From assembly GCF_000372725.1 (NCBI RefSeq), contig NW_005202428.1, positions 2,087,499 through 2,151,498 on the forward strand: DNA of 64,000 bases, given 5' to 3'. Position 1 is the first letter of the stretch, and each line of letters begins with the position of its first letter. Of the stretch, positions 1 through 10,561 are shown in pieces. The stretch is from Emiliania huxleyi CCMP1516. Taxonomy: Eukaryota; Haptophyta; Isochrysidales; Noelaerhabdaceae. Both the position numbers and the translations under genes were made by a program. The notes under the pieces were generated by a model. It saw only the letters and a list, made by a program, of their open reading frames with translations, did no database searches and was not told the origin of the DNA.

Positions 1-575
1 AGGGAAAGGTGATGAGGGTGGCGGAGCGACTAGATGCGGTGGCGAGGGCGGAGGCGGAGAGGGCGGCGGAGGTGAGGGCGGCGGCGGCGATGCCGATGGA
101 GGAGGCGGTGAAGGAGGCGGCGGGCTTGGCCGGCGGTGGCGACGGAGGCGGCGGCGACGGTGGTCGTGGAGGGGAGGGAGGCAGCGGTGCCGGAGGTGGT
201 GGGGAGGGCGGTGGTGGCGAGGCGGAGGGCGAGAGGTGGTGGTGACGGCGCGGGGGCGGTGATGGTGGAGGAGGAGACGGAGGAGGTGGGGAGGGCGGAG
301 GTGGAGAGGGCAGCGGAGGTGAGGGCGGCGGCGGCGATGCCGATGGAGGAGGCGGTGAAGGGGGCGGCGGGCTTGGCGGCGGTGGCGACGGAGGCGGCGG
401 CGACGGTGGTCGTGGAGGGGAGGGAGGCAGCGGTGCCGGAGGTGGTGGGGAGGGCGGTGGTGGCGAGGCGGAGGGCGAGAGGTGGTGGTGACGGCGCGGG
501 GGCGGTGATGGTGGAGGAGGAGACGGAGGAGGTGGGGAGGGCGGGGGTGGCGATGGCGGTGGTGGGCTTGGCGGT
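1..575. repeat. G-rich low-complexity block, two tandem copies of about 246 bp
   Basis: Purine-rich GGCGGN/GAGGGCGG sequence in which roughly 60-306 is repeated at 307-552 with few differences, for example GGCC versus GGC after CTT. All + frames give Gly-rich peptides. The minus strand gives Ser/Pro-rich peptide of the SPPPP kind, as in the block at 45108-46105. It could be the edge of a hydroxyproline-rich linker gene on the minus strand that continues outside the window, or simple satellite DNA. No start codon or flanking domain is visible. Confidence 0.7.
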
Positions 576-860
576 GGCGATAGAATTTCGCTTGTAGTAC
601 CCCGCGAAAATTTCACATTTTAACTATATAGGTCGCCAGGACGCGCAGGCTTCGAGATGTTTTGCCACACATCACTTTTGGCGGAGTGGCTCGGCGTGAC
701 TTCGGGTTTTAATTTTGGTAGGTGGATTGTCCAAAATACGTCAGCCTCGCACGCCTCTAGCCGCGAGGCAAAATTTTTTTCCAAATAATATGAGGCGATG
801 CTCGGCGGGCCGCTATCATCCCATGCGCAGCCCTGGCACGCCGGCCGCAGCTCGACTCCG

Positions 861-938
861 AGCGGCGACTGGCTGCCAGTTCGAGCATGGCTCTGGTAGT
901 CGGCCGCCTCCGAGAGCGGCGACTGGCTGCCAGTTCGA
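861..938 (+). repeat. 24-bp direct repeats just upstream of the tRNA
   Basis: The sequence starting AGCGGCGACTGGCTGCCAGT occurs at 861-884 and again at 915-938. The second copy ends directly at the first base of the initiator tRNA. Confidence 0.8.
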
Positions 939-1011
939 AGCGGCGTGGCGCAGTGGACAGCGTGTTGGGCCCATAACCCAAAGGTCGCTGGATCGAGACC
1001 AGCCGCCGCTA
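939..1011 (+). tRNA. Initiator tRNA-Met (CAT)
   Basis: A full 73-nt cloverleaf can be drawn by hand. The acceptor stem is AGCGGCG/CGCCGCT with A73, the D stem starts GCGC, and the anticodon stem is TTGGG/CCCAA with loop CCCATAA (anticodon CAT at 972-974). The T stem is GCTGG/CCAGC with loop ATCGAGA. The A1:U72 pair, A54 in place of T54, and the GGG/CCC pairs of the anticodon stem are hallmarks of eukaryotic initiator tRNA. C33 is also found in vertebrate initiators. TTTT at 1012-1015 would serve as the Pol III terminator. There is no intron. It is intact and probably functional. Confidence 0.95.
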
Positions 1012-1144
1012 TTTTGTCGTTCCCACATTCCGCTACCTATTTTGTTCGTTTCCCTTTTCTCTTCTCAATTGGCCCGCTATTTTGTCGTTCCCACATTCCG
1101 CTACCTATTTTGTTCGTTTCCCTTTTCTCTTCTCAATTGGCCCG
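1009..1144 (+). repeat. 68-bp tandem duplication downstream of the tRNA
   Basis: 1009-1076 and 1077-1144 are near-identical copies of a T/C-rich unit beginning CTATTTTGTCGTTCCCACAT. The first copy starts in the last bases of the tRNA acceptor stem, so the Pol III T-run is duplicated too. Confidence 0.9.
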
Positions 1145-1306
1145 CCGGGTCTGGCCCGGCCCGTCACGGCCATTGTTTAGCCGCGCCTCTCCCGCGCGCT
1201 ACTCGCTCTTTTCCGCGCCATGCCCGACCCTCCCCAAGCTGAGAGAGAGATGATGTGTTTGTCCAAGCTGATGCGAGCCCGGAGCCTGACGCTCGTCGGC
1301 ACCGGA

Positions 1307-1345
1307 TGATATTTAGCAATACCAATACCAAACAACTCTCACAAA
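1307..1345 (+). repeat. Dispersed repeat family A, copy 1
   Basis: Contains TAGCAATACCA and CAAACAACTCT followed by CACAAAC. The same core recurs, in either orientation, at 1488-1530, 26815-26852 and twice at 43640-43743. The origin is unknown; possibly remnants of a non-autonomous mobile element. Confidence 0.6.
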
Positions 1346-1487
1346 CAAGTTCTTTGTTTGTCGGCACCGGCGGCGGCGGAGGCGGCATGCCAGTCGAGCC
1401 CCTCCTGGGCGCCAAGTGGCGTAAAGCCCCCCCCTTACCCTGCTGGTCCGGAGAAAAACATCTGTAAACGCCATACACAAACTCTGG

Positions 1488-1530
1488 CCCCAAATGACGT
1501 GCGAGTCTTCGAGTTGTTTAAAAAGTAAAA
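1488..1530 (-). repeat. Dispersed repeat family A, inverted copy
   Basis: Reads CCCCAAATGACGTGCGAGT then GAGTTGTTTAAA. Its reverse complement matches the copies at 43640-43743 (AACAACTCT ... CACACGTCAT). With copy 1 it forms an inverted pair about 220 bp long just upstream of the NSUN2-like gene. Confidence 0.6.
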
Positions 1531-1613
1531 TCTCTCAAACGCCGGCTACACTCCCCCTTGCACCCCGAACCCCCGTGCCACTGGCAGGGCAAGGTCCGGC
1601 ACCACCACACAAC

Positions 1614-2840
1614 ATGCCACGCCGCTCGCGGTCCAAGTCGCTCGTCCGCTCCCGCAAGCGCAAGGCGGGCGACCTGGCCTCGCAGCGGCTAGACGACGGC
1701 GACGAGGAGCCGCTCGCTTCCGAGACGTCCGGCGCTGACAAAACAAGGCTCGGCCGGGCCAGCAGCAGCAACCCCAACGCGCTCTGGCCCGACTGCGATG
1801 CGTGGCGGCCAAAGAGCATGTTCGACGTCTACTACAGGCTAACCGCAGTCGTGCCGCGCGAGGAGTGGCCAGCCTTCTCCGACAGCTTGCGCCGGCCGCT
1901 CCCAATAACCTTCCGCTTCACGCGTGACGCCGCGGACGACTTCCGCGCCGAGGGCGAGCGCGTGCTGAGCCGGTGGGCGGCAGAGGGGCTGGGCACCCGC
2001 CGGCTCGGACTGGTCGAGGGCTGGCAGCTGCACATGGACAAGCACCAGCTGCGCGAGGCGGTCCCCGGATCGGACGCCGCCTCCGTGCGCGAGTGGCTCA
2101 TCCGAGGCACCGAGTCGGGCCTGCTGGTGCGGCAGGAGGTGGCCAGCATGCTGCCCGCCGCGACGCTCGGCGTGCTGCCGCACCACCGCGTGCTCGACAT
2201 GTGCGCCGCGCCCGGCAGCAAGACCACCCAGCTCGTCGAGCGGCTCGACGGCGGCGGCGGCGTCGTCGTCGCCAACGACTTTTCGGCGCTGCGCTGCTTC
2301 ACGCTCGTCAAGCGCACCGCCTCGCTCGGCCCTCCAACCATAGATGCGTAGTCTGACTCGAGGTCCAGCTGACTCGAGGTCCAGCTGGAGAAGACGCGCA
2401 CTCGTCTGCAGCTACCATCGCCCAGCCGTCGCCACCGCCGCCGAACTTTCTAGGACCTCCCCACTAGAACTTTCAGGACCTCCCCACAGGCCCGCGCGCG
2501 GCCTCTCTTGTCGTCACCAACCACGCGGCTCAAAAGATGCCGCGCCCGCCCGCAGCCCGCGGCGGAGGCGGAGGCGGCGGCGGCGCCTCCGGGTTTGACC
2601 GCATCGTGTGCGACGTGCCTTGCGCTGACGACGGCCCCACTCCTCTTCCCTGCGCCTTCCCTGAGCTTTCTCGGCGCCTTCCGATAGGTGCCCTGCACCG
2701 GCGACGGCACCACGCGCAAGCACCCCGAGGTCTTCCACAGGTGGGAGGTCGCGCTGGCGCTGCGGCAGCACCCGCTGCAGCTGCAGATCGCGATGAGAGG
2801 TTGCGCGCTGCTCGAGGTGGCTTGCTCTGTCTTGAAGAGC

Positions 2841-2928
<88 letters not shown>

Positions 2929-4491
2929 AGGGAGAGAGAGAGGGAGGGAGAGAGAGAGTGAGAGAGAGAGAGCCGTGCACACCCGCCACCGAGCAGGTGG
3001 GCGGCCTGCTCTGCTACTCGACCTGCTCCCTCAACCCGATCGAGAACGAGGCGGTCGTCGCCGCGCTGCTGCACAAGTGCGGAGGCGGCCGCCGAGGTTG
3101 GGCTGGGCGCGCCGACACGAGATCAGCCGAGATGAGCCGAGATGAGCCGAGCTTAGGCGCCGTCGAGGTGGAGTCCGGCGCCGACGCCGTCGCCGCGGAG
3201 CTTGCGGGCGGCTGCGCGCCGGGGATGAGCACGTGGCCGCTGCTCGACTTTCGGCTGGCGCGCCACCGCGACCTCGCCTCGCTGCGCGCCTCGGCACGAT
3301 TCGCCTCGCCGAGCGGCGGCTCGGTCCGCGGCGCGGGTCCATGACGCGTTCACGGCCCCTCGGTAGGCCGCGCCCTGTCCTCGCACCCTTCGCTGCGCTC
3401 GCCGCATGCGTCCATGACTCGTCCACGGCATGCCCCCCAGGCCGACCACCTCGTCGCCGCCGCCGCCCGGCGACACGTGTCCAAGACATGTCCGGGACAT
3501 GTCTTGCAGGCGGACGTGCCCGTCAGAGAGAAGCGGCTCTACCGCGCGTCGATGTGGCCGCCCACCGCCCCCTCCCTCGCGGCGCAGCTCCGGCGCTGTG
3601 TCCGGCTGCTGCCGCACCGTTCGGACAGCGGCGGCTTCTTCGTCGCCCTCCTCCGAAAGGCGCGCCCGATCTCGGGCAACCTCGGGTCGCCTGCAACCTC
3701 GGGTCGCCTCGGGTATGTTCGTTCGAGGCCTTCCCTCTCGCCTCCGCCTCCGCAAGGTGCGCGAGCTACCGGCGCCGCCGCCGCGCGCGCCGCCTCGCTC
3801 CTCGCCGGCGGCCACTGCCGACGCAGGCGATGCGGGTCCGCGGGGCGAAGACGCCGGAAGCGGCGGCGGTGGCGGCGCAAGCGGCGGTCGCAGCAGCACT
3901 CTCTACGCGCCCGTCCCGCCCGCCGTCTCGGCGCGCCTCGCCAAGACCATCCGCAAGCGGGCCGGCAAGGTGCGCAGTCTGCAGCGGTGCCACTCGCCGC
4001 AGCCCGCGGCGCCCCGCCCCTCCAGGCTGAGCCGCGCTCTCCCCCTCCCGCCCCGCCCCAACCAGGCTACGCGCGGCCGCCTCTCAGGCCTCTCTTCGCG
4101 CGGACGCCGCCCGCTGTGACTGTGGGCAGCGTCTCTTCACAGCCCTTAGTTGTGCGCAGGCCGCCTATTTGCACGGACGGCGCAGGCGGCCCAGGTCGTC
4201 TACATGACTCCGGGCTGCGAGCGCTGCGCAACGGGCGAGGTTCCCTAGAGGATGAGTACAGCTCGAGACACAGACACGCGATGCGCCGAGTGCACCGCCC
4301 GCCATCGTACTCACTCCCCCCCCTGGGCTCTCCATACTCCAGGCGAGGCGCCCGCCAACCGGCTGCGCGTGGTGCACGCCGGTGCGCCCGTCTTTTGCCG
4401 CCGCCGCGGCGCCGCGGGCGAGCCCTCGCGATTCGGGCTCACCGCCACAGGGCGGAGGCTGCTCGCCGCCGAGCTGCCGCCGAGGGAATGA
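1614..4491 (+). CDS. NSUN2: NSUN2/Trm4-type RNA cytosine-5 methyltransferase (multi-exon)
   Basis: Transfers a methyl group from S-adenosylmethionine to C5 of cytosine, in tRNA for most of this nuclear family. The ATG at 1614 opens a basic N-terminus (PRRSRSKSLVRSRKRK, likely nuclear). Exon 1 gives the SAM motif VLDMCAAPGSKTTQ (about 2190-2235) and VVVANDFSALRC. Later exons give LVVTNHA, DRIVCD|VPCTGDGTTRKHPE with one catalytic Cys, GGLLCYSTCSLNPIENEAVV with the other, and LRRCVRLLPHRSDSGGFFVA (about 3580-3650). The last exon (about 4355-4491) has RVVHAGAPVFCRR and a weakly conserved C-terminal domain. Clear introns are 2615-2687 (GT-AG) and 2817-2996 (GT-AG, filled by a GA microsatellite). 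The motif order and both cysteines support an active enzyme. Exact joins near 2310-2490 and 3660-4350 are unresolved. Confidence 0.85.
2817..2996 (+). repeat. (GA)n microsatellite filling an NSUN2 intron
   Basis: About 135 bp of GA dinucleotides with GGGA interruptions (2841-2975) lie between the donor CTCGAG|GTGGCT and the acceptor GAGCAG|GTGGGC. Both splice sites start with GTGG. Confidence 0.85.
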
Positions 4492-4573
4492 CAGTGGTGT
4501 GTGGTGGAGAGAATGGCGGTGCAGCCGGTTGCAGAGAGGAGCCGCACGCGCCGCCTATGTAGTGATCTGGGAC

Positions 4574-5919
4574 TAGGTCCAGCCCTGGGTGGCGCAGGTT
4601 GTGACATTTGGCGATTCCGCGACTTACTGGGCCCCTGAGCCGCTACCTGTGTGCGATTTTTTGTGGCCCGGGCATGATACTGATAGTAAACGGGTCAGAA
4701 CCGGCCAAACACAGGCTACAGCCCCACACACGCGCCCGCCACAGCCTCTCCTGGTACTATACGAGGGGGGGGGTAGACAGCGTCCTAATCTAAAATCTGA
4801 GGAGTTCAGGATTGAGGGCTTGCTTCAGTGAGGCCAAAGTGAGTTTATGGATGTGTGAGAACGGTGCGGGACACGAGGAGTCACGCGGACCGACTCGTTG
4901 GTGACTCTGCTGCACGCCGTTTCAGAAATTTTCTCAGCGTGAGAAAAAGCGTGGAAGAGTGCCACCGTCGGGTAGGACGGGTCGGCCCGGAGTATCAGAG
5001 TAGCCGTCGTGGTCGCGGCGAGCAGCGCCGGCCACTCCGGCGCCGCGTCGGCAACGTGGGAGCATGTCCACCGCCACTTCGCGGTCGCAGCGCTGTTGTT
5101 GCCAGAAACGCCGCTATGTACCTTTTCGGGCAAACCATCGAGCTGTATGTCGATTATTTCGGACTTGACGGCGGCATGGATGCATGCCTCCATGCCGCCG
5201 TCAAGTAGGAGCCAGTCTGCGGCGACCACAGCGCTCAGAAAGGTACATAGCGAGCTTTTCAGAGTCAAGCGACTGCGCGAAATCCCACACCGATGGATTT
5301 TGGGGCGCTGTCTACCCCCTACTGGAGAGCATGCGTGAGTGACGTGCTGCAAGCCGCGAGAGTGGCATCAGAGGCAGGAACGACGTGCTCTTGCACCTCG
5401 CAGCTGCACCGAGTGTGCTCGCAGTGTATGCCACGGCCACCGACTGCGGCATTGCTCTCGTGCAGCTAGGCGACGCAGGTCCATCAGCAGGGCTCGTCCA
5501 ATGCGAGCGCACATTGTGCGTAGCCGCGGGCAGGTGGCAGTGCACGGCCGCACACCGGCTGTGGCGGCTCGTATGCCCCCGGCAGTGCTGCTAGTCATTA
5601 ACTTGTGTATTAGGGCCGCAGCAGACTGCTGCTGTGGCAGCAGCAGCAGCAGCCTGCTGCTGCCTGATTCAGTCAAGCCAGCGGCGCAGCGAGGCGTGCA
5701 GAATTTGCGTGGTTTGGTACCTCCTGAGGCTGAGCGCGTTCAGACCCGGTGACCGGAGTTGGATGGTTCGATGGAGCTCGCCGAGCTCCATCGAATCATC
5801 CATGGCCGGACGGCGGAGCGTGAGGTAGCGAGCGGAGAGATGTACCGCAAGACGAGAAAAACACGGATCTGACGATTGTCACGGAACGTCAGATCTTGCG
5901 CCACCCAGGGCTGGACCTA
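4574..5919. mobile_element. TIR element 1 with TA duplication, about 1.34 kb
   Basis: A 21-bp perfect terminal inverted repeat starts GGTCCAGCCCTGGGTGGCGC at 4576 and is mirrored at 5897-5917. Each end is bordered by TA (4574-4575 and 5918-5919), the target duplication expected of Tc1/mariner-like elements. Inside are further inverted pairs: the GGTAGACAGCG segment near 4775 against its complement near 5305, a hairpin at about 5171-5205, and a near-palindrome at 5765-5806 around CGATGGAGCTCG. No transposase ORF is recognisable, so it is probably non-autonomous. A short stretch at about 5385-5480 reads as plausible protein (YATATDCGIALVQL, faintly RNase H-like), which I would not rely on. Confidence 0.75.
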
Positions 5920-6013
5920 CTGACGTAGTCATCTGTGCCGCGAACGAATGCGCTGCCTAAATTGTCTAAAACACTGATAATCAAACAAACACCCTTGCGT
6001 ACTTCTTACCCCA

Positions 6014-7321
6014 CTAGCTCACCTGTACGCGAAACTCCATCCCCTGGAACACGCCCTGAGGAATCTGGACCGGAACCTGCTGGCCCGCGGGCGTCCTGAC
6101 TATGATTTGCATCCCGGGCCCGTAGCCGGCCGGCACGCGCACAGAAAGCAGCGCCGGCGCCGGTGGAGCCGGCGGGTAGTACGGCTGCGGCACCGGCGCC
6201 GGTGCGTAGGTCGGCTGCGGCATCGGCGCCGGCGCGTAGGTCGGCTGCGGCGCGACTGCCGGGTAGAGCTGCTGTGGCGGGCTGGAGCCCATCGACGCCG
6301 CCGCGAGCTGCTCCTCGAGGGCTCGGATGCGCGCCTGCTGCGGGTCCTGCTGCAGGTCCTCGGCGGACTGGCGCTGACTGACCGGGCTGACAGATCGCGA
6401 GAGGCGCTCCTCCAGTTCCTTGATCCGCACGGCCGCCTCGAGCTCGCGCACCCGCTCCTCTGCCGCTGACAGCCGCTCGCCCGCTGCTTGCGGCTTCGTC
6501 GACGCGGCGCCGGGCGGCGCGGCGGGCGTAATGGCGACATTGACGCTCCCCTTCTCGCTGCCCTTGAACTTGAGGCCGAGGGTCGTGCGCCTGGGCTCGG
6601 CGCTGAAGAGCTCGCGCCAAGGCACGTTTGCAGTACCCAGGTCGTCCTCCTTGGCCGAGGAGAAGGTGCCGGGCCCGTCATAGTCCTTGACAGCGATCTG
6701 CAGGCGGCGGAGCCGACCACCGCGCGACATGCGGTGCAGCACATCTATGGTGAAGGACTCGCCCCACACAGGGTTGAGTTGATTTTTTACCACCTTGGTT
6801 GTGCCCCACTGCGCCTTGCTGCCGCCCGCCTCCTCCACCAGACCGACGAGCCTGGCGAAGGGGTCGGACTTGCCAAACATGCCGTCGGCGTTTCGAAGCT
6901 TGCGGGCTGAGTCCAGGGTGATGGAGAGCGCGCAGTATCGCTTCACTGCGAGGTTCAAAAATCCCTTTGCCTTATGGCCGTTCAGAACGGCCCGCATTTC
7001 GCGCCAGCCATTCGTCTCCCCGACCTGTTCGGCGAGGTTGAACTCGTGGCCACCCAAAAAGTCGTCCGAGCCATCGACGACAATGCCCTTGTCTGAGTCC
7101 CACACGGTGCAGGCAAGGCTAGGCACAGCTCCTGTGTTCCCCGGCACGATCAGGAAGCACTCGTCCCATTTCGGATTCAAATCATTCGCGATGATCTTGG
7201 TTGTGAACTTGTCAGACGTGCCGTTGAGGTGGAGGCGGACGTAGGGGTCCGACTTCCCAAAGAAACCATCGGCATTGCGGAGCTTCTCAGCCGACTTGAC
7301 GTGGACGAGGTAGGCTGACAT
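6014..7321 (-). CDS. Double C2-domain protein with coiled coil and Pro-rich tail
   Basis: A single uninterrupted ORF of about 435 residues. C2 domain 1 (residues 1-130) starts AYLVHVKSAEKLRNADGFFG. It shows the acidic loops GKSDPY, NDLNPKWDE and VWDSDKG...DGSDDFLGG expected for Ca2+ and phospholipid binding. C2 domain 2 (about 140-270) has LDSARKLRNADGMFGKSDPF and DYDGPG...KEDDLG. Next come a predicted coiled coil (AAEERVRELEAAVRIKELEE), a PTYAPAPxPQ repeat region, and a C-terminal PAGYGPGMQIIVRTPAGQ-type β motif ending at 6014. The ATG at 7321 is the first in frame (the ORF itself opens with TTG). The likely role is Ca2+-dependent membrane association or trafficking; the cargo is unknown. 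Intron-less, unlike most neighbours. Confidence 0.85.
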   Translation of the reverse strand: MSAYLVHVKSAEKLRNADGFFGKSDPYVRLHLNGTSDKFTTKIIANDLNPKWDECFLIVPGNTGAVPSLACTVWDSDKGIVVDGSDDFLGGHEFNLAEQVGETNGWREMRAVLNGHKAKGFLNLAVKRYCALSITLDSARKLRNADGMFGKSDPFARLVGLVEEAGGSKAQWGTTKVVKNQLNPVWGESFTIDVLHRMSRGGRLRRLQIAVKDYDGPGTFSSAKEDDLGTANVPWRELFSAEPRRTTLGLKFKGSEKGSVNVAITPAAPPGAASTKPQAAGERLSAAEERVRELEAAVRIKELEERLSRSVSPVSQRQSAEDLQQDPQQARIRALEEQLAAASMGSSPPQQLYPAVAPQPTYAPAPMPQPTYAPAPVPQPYYPPAPPAPALLSVRVPAGYGPGMQIIVRTPAGQQVPVQIPQGVFQGMEFRVQVS

Positions 7322-7558
7322 GGCTGTGGGCGACGCTTTCGGGCCTTTTAGTTCGACTGCGACTTTCGACGTGATCAAGGACGCCGACGAGGGCTTTTTC
7401 TCGTCGTGGGTATGTTGTTGGCAACGCAGAGACAGAGCTCACACCACAGAAGAGAGTGGAAGGAAAGAAAGACGATATCGAAGTAGTCACGCTTGGCTCC
7501 GTGGTGTGCGTGGGTGGGTCCGTGCCAGTCAGTCCGCAGTCGTGCCAAGAGTTGGCTG

Positions 7559-8142
7559 TATACCTCCTCCTGGAAAAGTTATTTAGCCCCACCCCGGTTT
7601 CGGATATCGGCGAACGATTGGACGGTGCCTCCAACTGAGCCAAATGGAGCCCTGTGATGTGGGACCTCACTCCCAGAAGCTTGGAGCTTCAGGCCGCGAC
7701 CACGTGGCTAGGTGGACACTAAAGTGCCATTTTGGCGCCAAATCTTGGCGGGAAATGACACGTGGCTTGGCGGGAGTGTGGTGGGCTGCGCTGCTCGACA
7801 GCGCTGCTGTTGAGCGCCAGCTGCTGCTCCCTTCAGCCAGACGGCCGGGCCTGCGCAGCACGACCGCTGGCCTTCCTCCTGCACCACAGGAGCGCGCCAA
7901 GGCGCGCGTCTGGGCAAGCAGTGCGTCTCATCGCGATGCGAGAGTCGACGCTGTGACGCCGCCGCTCGCCGGCTAGAATGACAGTGGCAGCATTCGAGTA
8001 CACGTGGAGCTGTGCGTACCAGCACTCGTATGCGAGCTAATTGTGTCCCTGAGCTGCTGTGGGGTGCGTGGGCTCAGCTGCGGAGCACGTACTGGGCGGC
8101 GGTGGGGGGTGGGGCTAAATAACTTTTCCGGGAGGAGGTATA
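7559..8142. mobile_element. TIR element 2, about 580 bp, MITE-like
   Basis: The left end TATACCTCCTCCTGGAAAAG continuing TTATTTAGCCCCACCCC (7559-7595) is mirrored at about 8106-8142 with one mismatch and small differences at the inner edge. Both ends begin with TATA, compatible with TA target duplication. No coding capacity is recognised. It lies about 240 bp upstream of the C2 gene start and could carry or disrupt its promoter. Confidence 0.75.
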
Positions 8143-8261
8143 GTTTTCCTCTCGCACCCCGTCTCTTTTCCTTTCCTTTCCCGTCTACGACGAGTGCCGG
8201 TTCCGGGATGGCCAGCGGCAGTGACCTTTCTCCTGTGCTTACGTCCCAGGCTTCTGCCTTT

Positions 8262-8771
8262 GGTGCCTCGGACGCCTCGGCCATGCACCTCTGAGTCGCG
8301 TTGGGTGGACTCTGGACAGCGAACCCGCACGCCGACCAACCCTGTCTCTGAGTGTAGCGCGATCGCCGGCTTGGTCGCCCTGACCACCGCTGCCAGCCGC
8401 TGGCGTCACTGCGTCCCTTTTGTCCCTTTTGCTGCCCCTCTTTGCTCCCTTTTCCCTCGCCGCGTAACTTGCGCCCCTTTTGAAAACTTTTATTTTGTTT
8501 CTTTAAACCCTTTTTCGGTGCCTCGGACGCCTCGGCCATGCACCTCTGAGTCGCGTTGGGTGGACTCTGGACAGCGAACCCGCACGCCGACCAACCCTGT
8601 CTCTGAGTGTAGCGCGATCGCCGGCTTGGTCGCCCTGACCACCGCTGCCAGCCGCTGGCGTCACTGCGTCCCTTTTGTCCCTTTTGCTGCCCCTCTTTGC
8701 TCCCTTTTCCCTCGCCGCGTAACTTGCGCCCCTTTTGAAAACTTTTATTTTGTTATATTAAACCCTTTTTT
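8262..8771. repeat. 255-bp tandem duplication with a tRNA-like B-box
   Basis: 8262-8516 and 8517-8771 are almost identical except near the T-rich end (TTTCTTTAAACCC versus TTATATTAAACCC). On the minus strand each copy contains GCGGGTTCGCTGTCC, close to a Pol III B-box, with TGGTCAGGGCG upstream of it. The unit may be a tRNA-derived SINE or another small RNA gene. I could not fold a cloverleaf. Confidence 0.7.
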
Positions 8772-10561
8772 CTCTACAACCCTCTCTTTTTTATTTTCCC
8801 GGGGAAACCATCAAACTTTCCGGGATATCTGAGCCGAGTCTGAGGCTGGTTTGGGCCCAAATTCAGCCAAATCGGCAAAATACCCAGGTATTTTTGCGGG
8901 TATGTACGTACTTGTAGATTACTGGGAGAAAAGGGAGAGGCAGGCGCGATTTCGGTAGAAAGATTTAGGTTTGGGGAGGGCGCGAGTCGGACTTGACTTT
9001 TCGGCGGGCGAAATGCGGCGGGTTGGATGCGTCCTCTGAGGGACGACGTGGGACGACCTGTGGCAGCGATCGATGCCGTCGCCGGACGCGGCGGCGAGGC
9101 ACACGGGCGCCGGCGTGGCGCGTCGGCAGGCCCACCACGAGCGGATGCGCGACGCGAGCGCGCTCGGGAAGCGGCCGCGGGCGACGCGGAGCTTCCGCCG
9201 GAGGACGACGCGGTCGAGATGGCGAGCGCCGTCCACGTGCTGGACAGCGTGGCGGAGGTGGGCCCGAACTACACCCTGCTGCGCAGTACCTGGAAAACCC
9301 CGGCTATACCTGGAAAATACCCGGTATGTTGGCGGGTTTCTCGGTTTCGCCTCAGATTTTCCCCCAGACCAGCTCACAGACTCAGGGAAACTCGTTTCCA
9401 GAATATAGCACCAAACACCCTCTGTTTTCCCTGGTGCCTGGAAATTTCTGGAAACGCAAAGTGCTGGGGACCCTCTGTTTTCCTTTTTGTTTGCCGGAAA
9501 AGTATATATTACTCCAAGCCAAGAGGTGTATCTGTGTTAGTGCCATGGCGCGCCAGTCCCGTGCCATTGTCGGCACGATTTCGCCCCCGTAAAATTCTCT
9601 TATGTCGCTTTTTCCTCGAGTATTCATGGCTTTTCCCCGAGTGACGAGCCACGGGCAAGGCCCGCGGGCCCTCGATATCGCCGTCGCTCGTTAGAAAGAC
9701 GTTAGAAAGCCGCCAGGTGGCACCACTTCCTTCATCTGCTCGCTCGCACGCGCTGCGAGCAACATCGGCATGCTGTCGCTCTAACCTGTCGGTGCCTTCA
9801 CGTTATGCACTGTGGTGCTCGTTGAGCGAATGCCGGGCGAGCCGCTACTCTCCTGGCCATGTTGTCAGAACCCCTCGATCCATGGCCGGAAACTCCTCAC
9901 ACACCCAAACAGAGCGGTTCTTCTCGTCTATCCCGAGGTCCGTTGCGCATCAATCGCTGAGCGCCTCTGTGTCACCTCGTCGCATGCATGTCCGACCAAT
10001 TTGTTCATATAGACTCGAGATGCCCTCAAATGCAAAGATGTGAGGAATCTCAGCAGAACTCACGCCCGCGGCTGGTAGATCTACCGACATGTACGCGTGC
10101 ATGTGCATCTTGCGTGTCGGGGCGTGCACGCTCCCGACACCGCACGCGTCCACACATACCCCCACGCACACCGCGACACACGTCACCCGCCCCCGGGGAG
10201 AGAGTCTTCTAGCATCCTGGCTTCTAGTGACAGGGATCAGGGTTTGTGATCGTGAGTGAGAGCTTTCAACGGCATAGCGGTGCCAGATATCTCCACTCCC
10301 TCTTCAGTCTCTTTCTCTGCGCTCGGGCTCGCTGTTTTTAATTTGAGAGAAATTTTGACACGGAGTTCTCGGAGATCGCACATCGCAGATCGGAGTGTGT
10401 TCTGACATGGAGACTCTCCGGCGAGATTGCTAAAAGGGTGACTCTCTGGAGCTGAGGGTAGGCTGTGCTCCTCTCGCTCCCCGCGCATTCGTCGACTCGA
10501 GTCATCTCAGGAGGGTTCTCAACGAGATGGTGCGGCGACGGCGAAAAAGCGCCGGTGGCAA
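8772..10561. other. Gene-poor interval with a possible exon fragment
   Basis: Mostly non-coding. At about 9190-9290 (+) one frame reads AVEMASAVHVLDSVAEVGPN, which looks like real protein, but no family is recognised. Similar AAATACCC..GGTAT..TTGGCGGGT sequence borders it at about 8878 and 9315, suggesting a captured fragment. A composite dispersed repeat (GTGTTAGTGCCATGGCGCGC) is at 9533-9575. 9600-10240 and the 3' flank of the JmjC gene (10240-10560) show nothing I can support. Confidence 0.4.

Noticed and set aside
136..597. Long Gly/Ala-rich + strand ORFs in the first 600 bases
   Set aside because: Purely low-complexity and present in every + frame; no domain, no codon signal beyond composition.
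5385..5594. RNase H-like retroelement ORF inside TIR element 1
   Set aside because: Only one short segment (YATATDCGIALVQL) looks suggestive; catalytic residues and neighbouring RT are absent.
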